From: Dugong dugon
Taxonomy: Eukaryota; Chordata; Mammalia; Sirenia; Dugongidae
NCBI GenBank assembly: GCA_030035585.1
Contig: CM057462.1
Span: forward strand, 63,708,734-63,772,733
Length of the DNA stretch: 64,000 nucleotides
Reading direction: 5' to 3'
Shown here: positions 55,430 through 64,000 of the stretch, piece by piece
Layout: every line of letters begins with the position of its first letter
Position numbering within the stretch: position 1 is the stretch's first letter
Position numbers and translations under genes: made by a program
The notes under the pieces: model-generated
Told to the model about the DNA's origin: nothing
What the model saw: the letters and a program-made list of their open reading frames with translations, nothing else
The model's database searches: none

Positions 55430-55941
55430 ATCTACAGGAAACCTACTTCAAATACAAGGGTACAGATAGGTTTAAAGTAAAAGTATGGAAAGTATATGCT
55501 GTGCTAACACTGATAGAAAGCTAGACTATATTTATACCAACTAGCTTATCAGAAAAATCACACACTTATAAAACACAGCACTCAACAACAGAAGAAAACT
55601 TATTCTTTTCAAGTGCACAAGAAACATTTACCAAGGTCATATTTGGGCATAAAACAAGTCTTAGCTAAATTTAAGATGATTAAATCCTACAAAGTATGCT
55701 GTCTGGCCACAATGGATATGACTAGCAATCAATAATAGAAAAATATCTGTTATCTAAAATCCCCCAAATATTTAGAAATTAAACAACACATTTCTAAATA
55801 ATGCTTGGATCAAAATAAATCATAAGAAAAATTAGAAAATAGTTTGAACTGAATGAAAATTAAAACACAACACATCAAAATGTGTTGAATATACTAAAGC
55901 AGAGCTTAAAAGAAAATTTATACCATTAAATATTTATATTA

Positions 55942-56850
55942 ACCTCACACCATACAAAAAACCTAACTCAAAATGGATCAAAGACCTAAATATAAAATCC
56001 AAAATGATACAGATCATGGAATTAAAAATAGGAACAATGCTAGGGGCCCTAATACATGGCATAAATACAACACAAACCATAACCAATGATGCACAAAGAC
56101 CAGAAGATAAACTAGACAACTGGGAACTCCTAAAAATGAGACACTTATGCTCATCAAAAGACAAACAAACCTACAGACTGGGGGAAAAAAATTCTGGCTA
56201 CAACATATCCAACAAGGGTTTAATCTAAAATCTATAGAATACTTCAACAACTCAACAACAAAAAGATAAATAATCCACTTAAAAAATGGGCAAAGGATAT
56301 GAACAGACACTTCACCAACAAAAACATTCAAGCAGCTAACATGAGGAAATGTGCAATCATTAGCCATTAGAGAACTGCAAATCAAAACTACAGTGAGATA
56401 CCATCTCACTCCTACATTACTGGCAATAATTAAAAAAAAAACAAAAAAAAAACAGAAAATAACAAACATAAGAATGGTTGCAGGGAGATTGGAACTCTTA
56501 TGTACTGCTGGTGCAAATGCAAAACGGTACAACCACTGTGGAAAATGATATGGTGCCCCCTTAAAAAGCTAGAAATAGAAATACCATGTGATCCAGCTAT
56601 TCTACTCCTAGCGATATAGCCTAGAGAAATAAGAGCCATCACACGAATAGACAAATGCACACCTATGTTCATTGCAGCATTATTCACAATAGTGAAAAGA
56701 TGGAAACATTCATCAGGAGATGAATGGATAAACCAATTATGGTACATACACACAATGGAATATTATGCAATGATAACAACGATGAATCCTCGAAACATCT
56801 CACAACATGGATGAATCTGGAGGGCATTATGCTAAGTGAAATAAGTTAAT
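55942..56850 (+). pseudogene. L1 ORF2 C-terminal remnant
   Basis: The plus-strand 3' end of ORF2, homologous to 33250-34200 of the full-length copy. Frames change at least twice (56004-56228, then 56351-56548). The family C-terminal cysteine segment, expected near 56490-56560, is degraded. Not functional. Confidence 0.8.
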
Positions 56851-57921
56851 TATAAAAAGATAAATCTTACATGAGACCACTACTATGAAAATCCAAGAAA
56901 AGGTTTACACACAGAAAGAAACAATCTTTGATGGTTATGAGGGAGGGGAGGGGAAATCACTAGCTAGATAGTAGACAAGTGTTAACTTTGGTGAAGGGAA
57001 AGACAACACACAATATACAGGAAGTCAGCACAACTTGACCAAGGCAAAGTCATAGAAGCTTCCTAGACACGTCCAAACACCTTGAGGGACCCAGTTACTG
57101 GGGTTGAGGGCTGGGAACCATGGTCTCAGGGGACATCTAAGTCAAGTGGCATAACATAGTTCATAAAGAAAATGTTCTACATTCTACTTTGCTGAGTAGC
57201 GTCTGGGGTCTTAAAAGCCTGATAGTGGCTATCTAAGATACACCTATTGGTTCCATCACATTTGGAGCAAAGGAGAATGAAAAAAACCAAAGACACAAGG
57301 AAGATATTAGTCCGAAGGACTAATGGACCACATGAACCACAGCCTCTATAGCCTGAGCCCAGAAGAACGAGATGGTGCCCGGCTACCACCACTGATGGCT
57401 CTGACAAGGATCCCAATAGACGGTCCCTGGCAGAGTAGGAGAAAAACGCAGAACAAAATTCAAATTCACAAAACAAAACAAAAAAAAAGACCAGATTTAC
57501 TGGTCTGACAGAGACTGGAGGTAAACCTGAGACAATGGCCCCCAGACACCTTGCTAACTCGGAACTGAAGCCACTCCCAAAGTCCACCTTTCAGTCAAAG
57601 ATTATAGACAGGACTAGAAAACAAACAAAACACACGTGAGGAATGTCTTCTTAGTTCAATCAAGTATACGAGAGCAAATGGGCAACATCTGCCCACAAGC
57701 AAAGACAAGAAGGCAGAAAGGGACAAGAAAACTGGATGAATGGACACAGAACCCCGGGTGGAAAGGGAAAGGGAGAGTGTTGACACACTGCAGAGACTGC
57801 AACCAATGTTACAAAACAATTTGTGTGTAAGTTTTTTAATTGAAAACTAATTTGCACTGTAAACTTTCACCTAAAACACTATTTAAACAAGGAAAGAAAT
57901 AGATTAAATTAAGCAAAAAAA
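55942..57921 (+). mobile_element. Younger L1, 5' truncated, inside ancient L1
   Basis: About 2 kb: the L1 ORF2 C-terminal part ('DNWELLKMRHLCSSKDKQTY' at about 56119-56178; later '[20 protein letters not shown]' at about 56351) and a 3' UTR of the same type as 32244-33250. A 10-bp TSD 'ATTTATATTA' is at 55932-55941 and 57922-57931. The host L1 continues on the far side with matching ORF2 wording. Confidence 0.88.
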
Positions 57922-58990
57922 ATTTATATTAGAAAAAAATAAATGTCTTAAATGATCTAAGCCTTCATCTTAAGTAACTAGAAAAGAAAGAACAAATTAA
58001 ACTAAAAATTAACAGCAAGGAGAAAATATTTAAGATACAGACAGAAAACAGAAAAGCAATAGAATAAATCAATGAAACCAAAAGCTGGTTCTTTGAAAAG
58101 ATCAGTAAAATGGGTAAGCCTCTAGTCAGACAGGAAACAAGAGAGAAGGCACAAATTACCAATATCAGGAATATAAGAAAGCGAATCACTATAGGCCCTA
58201 CAGACTTAAAAGGATAATAAGGGAATAGTGAATAAATTTATGCCAATAAATTCTACAACTTAGATGAAATGAACAAATTCCTTGAAAGACACAAGCTACC
58301 AAATCTCACTCAAGAATAGATAACAGGACTAGTCCTGTGTCTATTTTTAAAACTGAATTCATAACTAAAAACCTTCCCACAAAGAAAACCCCAGCCCCAA
58401 ATGACATCACTACTGAATTCTAATGAGCATTAAAGGAAGTGATAATATCTATTCTATATAAATTCTTTCAGAAAACAGAACATTTCCCAACTGATTTTAT
58501 GAGATAAACATTACGCTGATACCAAGACAAGACAAAGAAAATTCAAGGGGGCGGGGAGGGAAGAAGCTATCTTCAAACTATTTCCAATACCCCTCATGAA
58601 CACAGACACAAAAATCTTTACCAAGCAGGGAATGGCCAACTGTGTGGAATTCTGGTGAGAAGGGAGAAATGAGAATACAGAAGTGACTGCTGGGTTTAGC
58701 AATATTCCCACCTGTCACCTGGACATTTTGTTTTTAATATTTTATTGTGCTTTTGGTGAAAGTTTACACAGCAAATTAGGTTCTCATTTAACAATTTCTA
58801 TACATATTGTTCAGTGACATTGGATACATTTTTCACAATGTGTCAGCATTCTCATTATTTCCATTCTGCTTGTTCTGTTTCCATTAATCTAGCTTCCCTA
58901 TGCCCCCTTATCTTCTTATCTTTGTTCTAGGGTAAATGTTTATCATTTGGTTTCATTTAGATGATTTATTATAGGAGCACAGTACCTATG

Positions 58991-60212
58991 TTGTTGTTAG
59001 GTGCTGTCAAGTCAGTTCCGACGCATAGTGACCCTGTATACAACAGAACAAAACGCTGCCGGGTCCTGCCCCATCCTCACAATTGTTGTTATGCTTGAGC
59101 CCATTGTTGCAGCCACTGTGCCAATCCATCTCCTTGAGGGTCTTCATCTTTTTCACTGACTCTTCACTTTACCAAGCATTATGTCCTTCTCCAAGGACTG
59201 ACACCTCCTGATAACATGTGCAAAGTATGTGAGATGAAGTCTAGCCATCCTTGCTTCTAATGAGCAGTCTGGCTGTACTTCTTCCAAAACAAGTTTGTTA
59301 GTTCTTCTGGCAGTCCGTGGTATATTCAATATTCTTCGCCAACACCATAATTCAAAGGCGTCAATTCTTCAGTCTTCCTTATTCGTTGTCCAGCTTTTGC
59401 ATGCATATGAGGCGACTGAAAACACCATGGCTTGGATCAGGTGCACCTTAGTCCTCAAAGTGACATCTTTGCTTTTAAATGTTTTAAAGAGGTCTTTTGC
59501 AGCAGATGTGCCCAATGCAATGCATCATTTGATTTCTTGACTGCTGCTTCCACGGGTGTTGATTATGGATCCAAGTAAAATGAAATCTTTGACAACTTCA
59601 ATCTTTTCTCCATTTATCATGATGTTGCTTATTAGTCCAGTTGTGAGAATTTTTGTTTTCTTTATGTTGAGGTGTAACCCATACTGAAGGCTGTGGTCGT
59701 TGATCTTCATCTATAAGTGCTTCAAGTCCTCTTCACTTTCAGCAAGCAAGGTTGTGTCATCTGCATATCACAGGTTGTTAATGAGTCTTCCTCAATCCTG
59801 AGGCCACCTTCTTCTTCATACTATCCCGCTTCTCGGATTATTTGCTCAGCATACACATTGAATAAGTACAGTGAAAGGATACAACTCTGACACACACCTT
59901 TCCTGACTTTAAAGCATACAGTATCCCCTTGTTCTGTTTGAACTACTGCCTCTTGATCTGTGTACAAGTTCCTCATGAGCACAATTAAGTGTTCTAGAAA
60001 TCCCCTTCTTCTTATTCCAGAATTCCCATTCTTTGCAATGCTGTCTATAATTTATTATGATCTACACAGTTGAATGCCTTTGCATAGTTAATAAAACACA
60101 GGTAAACTTCTTTCTTGTATTCTCTGCTTTCAGCCATGATCCAGCTGACATCAGCAATGATAAAATAAATAATATCACCCATGAGTATTGTCCTCTTCTA
60201 AATTCAAGCTGA
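58991..60212 (-). mobile_element. RTE LINE 3' part, minus strand, abnormal 5' junction
   Basis: Starts with the reversed (AAC)n tail at 58991 and runs to the RT linker. Minus-strand peptides include 'ISNIMINGEKIEVVKDFILL' (about 59590-59660). Flanks 'CAGTACCTATG' (58980-58990) and 'CAGTTCTTGTG' (60225-60235) fit a decayed 11-bp TSD. The 5' junction carries the hairpin described separately. Confidence 0.88.
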
Positions 60213-60253
60213 TTCAGAAGAGGACAGTTCTTGTGGGTGATATTATTTATTTA
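60162..60253. repeat. 41-bp inverted repeat (hairpin) at RTE/L1 junction
   Basis: Left arm 60162-60202 and right arm 60213-60253, about 85-88% complementary, with a 10-base loop 'TTCAAGCTGA'. Each arm contains both L1-derived ('GGTGATATTATTTATT') and RTE-derived ('CAGAAGAGGAC'-type) sequence. Confidence 0.92.
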
Positions 60254-60715
60254 TGAGTCAATCTGTCATTTGGCTGAAAGGTGACCACTGGGAGTGGTTT
60301 GAGTTACAAGTTTAAAGGGTATTCTAGGGTGATAATGTTGGGGGTTCCTCTAGTCTCTACTGGTCCAGTAAGTCTGATCTTTTTTTTTAGAAATTTGAGT
60401 TTTGTTCTACATTTTTCTCCCATTCTATCTGGGACCATTTATTGCATCCCTGGTCAGAATGGTTGGTAGGTAGCCAGGCACAATCTAATTCTGGTCTCAA
60501 GGTAGGTGAGGCCGTGGATCATATAAGACTATTATTCCTGTAGACTGGTTTCTTCTTTGAGTCTTTGGTTTCCTTCTTTCTCTTTTGCTCTGGACGAGTA
60601 GAGACCAATAATTGTATCTCAGATGGCCGCTCGCAAGCTTTTATGACCCAAGATGCTACTCACCAAACTAGGATGTAGAACATCATCTTTATGAACTATA
60701 TTGAGCCTGGACATT

Positions 60716-61197
60716 AACGTGGTGCCTTCACAACTCCTCAGGACACATGCCCTGCTTATGAATTTCACCCCAACCCAGTTCCTGCCCACCCAACTGTCAT
60801 GAAGTCACAGCATGCCCTGAGGTTTTGACAGATTTCCGCCAGCTTCCCTCCAAGTTAGAACTGCAGACTTTCCAAAAGGTTGGGAATGGGGGTGGGGAGA
60901 GTGAGGTGACATATTCTCAGAGTGTGAGGACAAATAGGTACCTCAGACCACAGGGGTCAGGGCCTTCCAGAAGCTAGAAATGAAACTGGCCAATTCTTCT
61001 TGAGGTTCGGTGGTCCCTAAACAGCACACAGGCAACTCTTTAATATCCATGACTGACAGTCCTTGGTGATAACATCGAAAGGAAGGCTGAGTAAGGCAGG
61101 TTAAAGCAAGACTGATTTCTCATTTCTGCCCCCTGGGCATGATAGGCTTATACTATGTTCAGTCTGGAAGCGTCCTGGCTTTCAATTTTCCCTCACT
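60716..61197. other. No gene or recognised repeat
   Basis: Unique-looking DNA with CpG-poor, mixed composition and no supported feature. Confidence 0.4.
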
Positions 61198-61207
61198 CAC
61201 TAAGCTC

Positions 61208-61649
61208 CCAAACCATGGTATTTTCAATAACTTCGTATGCATGTGAAAGCTGGACAATGAAAAAGGAAGACTGAAGAAGAATCGACCCATTTGAATTATG
61301 GTGATGGTGTAGAATATTGAATATACCACGGACTGCCAGAATGAACACATCAGTCTTGGAGGAAGTACAGCCAGAGTGTTTCTTAGAAGCAAGCATGGTG
61401 AGACTTCATCTTGATTACTTTGGACATGTTATCAGGAAGGACCAGTCCCTGGAGAAGGACATCATGCTTGGTAAAGTAGAGGGTCAGCAAGAGAGGAAGA
61501 CCTTCAATGAGATGGATTGAGACAGTGGCCACAACTAGGCTCAAACATACCTACTACTGTGAGGATGGCACAGGACCAGGCAACATTTTGTTGTTATACA
61601 TGGGGCCACTATGAGTCAAAGCCAACTTGACAGCACTTAACAACAACAA
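61208..61649 (+). mobile_element. RTE LINE, 5' truncated, plus strand, with TSD
   Basis: A 442-bp 3' piece: it encodes 'NIPRTARMNTSVLEEVQPEC' (about 61317-61376, the C-terminal part of the RTE ORF), then the 3' terminal block and (AAC)n. TSD 'CACTAAGCTC' at 61198-61207 and 61650-61659 (10 bp, perfect). This plus-strand copy is the reference for the shared SINE tail. Confidence 0.95.
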
Positions 61650-61659
61650 CACTAAGCTC

Positions 61660-63424
61660 AAGCCAAAAACTAGGACCATGTTAGAAACCACACAGGATAC
61701 CAAGGTGCTGCCAGGAATACCATCCTTCATGGAGCCTTTAGTCTGGTCTGGTTTAGCTATCCGATGTATGAATATATTTTTGTTTGCTTCTCTCTAAGCA
61801 TGTGTGTCAGCTCAGGTCCTCCAGAAAGCAGATGCTTAGATGGAATTAGAAATGCATGGTGTTTTTCAGAGGGAAATGCCTATGAAGGAAAAAGAGGAGA
61901 GACAGAAGAAGTAGCCAGGGAAAACTTTGACTCTGCAATATTGATCTGACACCTGTGAAAGGAGACAGGAAGGAAGGAGGATTGGGTAGGGAGAGTCTCG
62001 GACTGCAGTGTGGCTCTGAAAAAGCCTTGGCAGATCAACAGAGGGCCCCAGAGCAAAGACCGTCTATTAGAAGAATCTGGCGTCAGGCAGAAATGGCCCA
62101 GCTTTAGTGGCCCTGCAGTGCTCAATTGTTGGCTAGGAGCAGTCTGAGGAGAACTGGGCCTCAGCTTGAACATTGCAGCAGATCCAATGGTGCAGCAGCT
62201 GAAGGCTATCATCAGCCACGTCTACTCCTTGCAGCCAGTTTTTTGAAGGCAGAGCTGAGTGCCCCACCTCCATGGCTACCATTACATGGCTGACTTCATT
62301 ATAAGAAAACTTTGTTCTCAAAGGATTTAATGGAGTGGCAAAGGGATTAAAGAGTCAAAGGGATTTTGAGTGTGAAATAGTTGGAAATTAATGAGGAGAG
62401 AGTAGGGTAAAGTTATTACGTCTCAAGTAAGAGTTAGGATGCTTCGTTTTTATGGCATTGTTTGGTTTTATCAATTCATGGTTGATTAAAGTAAGTTGAC
62501 TCTTTTAGGTTTATTTACAGTAGTTTACTAGGAATTTTGCTGAGGTATTTTCCTTAAATTGATTGTTCAATCTTAAGATGATAGTCTAAACCAATTCAGC
62601 ATTGACCAATGAAAATTCAGGCCCAGGCCCCACCGTGGTCTAAGGATAGTGGCTGGGGTCAAGGGGATAGGCAGCATCTGTCTGGTATAGAAGGACATGG
62701 TCTAACTCCTCTTTGAATTTCTAGCCACTAGCAGGTGCAGATAAATATTTGTTGAATTAATTAGACGTGCAGGAGGCTAGCCCCCTACTCCACTTCAAAG
62801 GAGAACATTTGGGGAACAAAAGAAGTCATCCCAGTCAGGAGGGATCAAGGACAACTTCCGGATACCTGGAGCCGAGACGCAGCGTTGGACGCCGGAAGAA
62901 AGGTTAACACTGAGAGGGGAGCCTCTCACAGTGGCCAGGAGCTGGACAGGAGGAAGTTGTGGAGGTTCCCTGGAAGAAGCAGATAGTGTCAACAAGATGA
63001 GGCACGACAGAAATCCTCAAAAAACCCAGAGGAAAGAATTGAGAATAAGCCTGTGGTAGAGTCTGAGTCAGGAAGTCTTGGTTTTGTTATTATTCCAGTG
63101 GCCTTCTTTTACTCCCAGGTCAATGGGACCAGAGGAATCTTGGATTAGCACTGGTTGACACATTTTTCTCACAACAGCAGTGAGAATAACGATTATCCCA
63201 TTGCCCAGAGCAGGTACTGAGGTGAACTGTCAGAAAGTGTAGCATGGAAAGCACTAGATGGAAAACTTCTAGAAGGGAGTGGTCACCAGGACACAATGGG
63301 AGAGGGGCAATAACTAACTCTGGAGGATCCAGATCCCATAAGAAATAGGATCAGGAGGACAGATGAAGAGGCATCAGAGCCTGTTTTCTCCTAGGAGGAA
63401 AGGTGGTAAAAAAAAAAAAAAAAG
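61660..63424. other. No gene or recognised repeat
   Basis: The longest unique-looking stretch at the right end. About 62400-62600 is AT-rich and repeat-free. A poly(A) run lies at 63409-63423. Short frames only. Confidence 0.4.
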
Positions 63425-63605
63425 TAAAGAATCAGAATTTATATCAGAAGTCCTGGATTCAAATTCCAAGACCCCCACTTCCTAGCTGTGTGACCTTGAG
63501 TGAGCCATTTAACCTCTCTGACCCTCAGTTTTCTTGTCTGTAAAATGGGGCACATATGTAACGCCTACCACAAATGCAGTAGTGGATATCAACTGAGATA
63601 GTGCT
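63425..63605 (+). repeat. MIR SINE, plus strand
   Basis: 'CTTCCTAGCTGTGTGACCTTG', 'CTTGTCTGTAAAATGGGGC' and surrounding phrases follow the MIR consensus closely. Confidence 0.88.
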
Positions 63606-64000
63606 GGGGCAGGAACTTCATATGCCCACCCCTACCACATCCCCAAGCCCCACCGCTGCCCCACACAGAACTCTGTGCTCCACTGGTACTCAAGGGTTGT
63701 TGTTTGACAAGGCCTGGGGAAGAACTGAGTGCACCTGGAGATTAGGCCTCAGAGGGGAGCTGATTGGAGATCTGTGTTCTCATAGATTAGCCATGGCAGA
63801 GGCCAAAGCCTGCATCTCAAGAACAGGGTTTCTCCTGAGGGGCATCTTGTTCCCTCTTGGTGCGATGCAAGCAAATATACAGTGAGTTTGCCACGCCAAC
63901 TGCACCACTGGCAAAGCGAGTGTGAGATTAATGGCTTTCCTGCTCAACAAAGGTCTTTCTGGAAAGAGGCGGAATTCAATATGCAAACCCCACTACCCTG
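63606..64000. other. No gene or recognised repeat
   Basis: Unique-looking sequence up to the window edge. A 94-codon plus-strand frame (63601-63885) has no recognised motif. Confidence 0.4.

Larger units (their letters stand above)
51510..58690 (+). mobile_element. Ancient L1 (L1M-like), plus strand, heavily interrupted
   Basis: A long old L1 in order: a 5' region starting near 'CTTCCAGCCAAAATGGAG' (51519), an ORF1 region around 52500-53300 (ending with 'GAAATAAAATAC' and 'GACAAACAAAAGCTG', matching the ORF1p C-terminal domain), the ORF2 endonuclease region 54890-55930, and RT-start wording at 57930-58690 ('CCAAAAGCTGGTTCTTTGAAAAG'). Insertions: AfroSINEs at 52024, 54432, 54999 and 55222, an RTE at 53329 and a younger L1 at 55942. 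The 3' part beyond RT is missing. Frames are destroyed. Confidence 0.78.
58725..60715 (-). mobile_element. L1 3' UTR, minus strand, split by RTE
   Basis: The left part (58725-58990) matches 29606-29860, from a T-rich start to 'GTACCTATG'. The right part (about 60236-60715) continues with 'GGTGATATTATTTATTTATG' and the 3' UTR wording seen at 5800-6036. Removing the RTE rejoins the two in the right order. Non-coding. Confidence 0.85.

Noticed and set aside
1-64000. CRISPR arrays, bacterial operons, riboswitches or phage genes
   Set aside because: The composition, MIR/L2/L1/SINE content and lack of dense ORFs show mammalian nuclear DNA. The repeats found are transposons or microsatellites.
1-64000. 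Host gene exons with splice sites
   Set aside because: I looked for frame-consistent segments with flanking AG/GT in the unique stretches and saw none I could defend. Small non-coding or UTR exons cannot be excluded without transcript data.

Overview
This window is nuclear DNA from a placental mammal, almost certainly an afrotherian and most likely an elephant. The evidence is dense AfroSINE-type SINEs (A box, B box, a shared middle ending in a 'GGCAGTTCTACTCTG'-like block, and an RTE-like tail), many copies of an RTE LINE with an (AAC)n 3' tail, and lineage-specific L1 and MaLR-like LTR copies, all on a background of ancient MIR, L2, L1M and MER5-type repeats. I found no convincing host protein-coding exon, tRNA, snRNA or CRISPR array. 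Every recognisable protein-coding stretch is a decayed LINE open reading frame. The window therefore looks intergenic or deep-intronic.

Layout. 1-9.6 kb: MaLR LTR end, an AfroSINE split by an L1 3' UTR, rearranged RTE copies, and an L2 carrying SINEs. 9.6-18.4 kb: mostly old MIR/L2/L1 and unique DNA. 18.4 kb: a 357-bp tRNA-Gly-derived SINE with an RTE tail. 19.1-20.3 kb: a repeat-free stretch resembling a conserved non-coding element. 20.4-26.6 kb: L2 and two ancient L1s, broken by an LTR, SINEs, a retroposed 3' end and an RTE. 27.9-28.3 kb: a second repeat-free AT-rich stretch. 29.5-41.1 kb: the main landmark, a four-level nest in which a MaLR LTR holds a small L1 piece and a full-length RTE, and the RTE holds a full-length L1. 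41-51.5 kb: LTRs, SINEs, a (C)26 tract, an LTR-like block with three 27-bp repeats, and some unique DNA. 51.5-58.7 kb: an ancient, nearly complete L1 with at least six younger insertions, including a twin-primed RTE and a younger L1. 58.7-60.7 kb: an L1 3' UTR broken by an RTE that carries a 41-bp hairpin at its junction. 60.7-64 kb: mostly unique DNA, one short RTE and a MIR.

How the parts relate. The RTE probably supplied the reverse transcriptase for two unrelated SINE families: the tRNA-Gly SINE shares about 90 bp of its 3' end with the RTE, and AfroSINE shares a shorter terminal block. L1 copies supplied the nested insertions. Many target-site duplications (TSDs) can still be read, so the order of insertion can be reconstructed. 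No previously undescribed functional system is demonstrated. The most informative items are the nested stack, the SINE/RTE tail sharing, the hairpin junction and the candidate conserved non-coding stretches. Repeat family names were assigned by recognition, without a database search.
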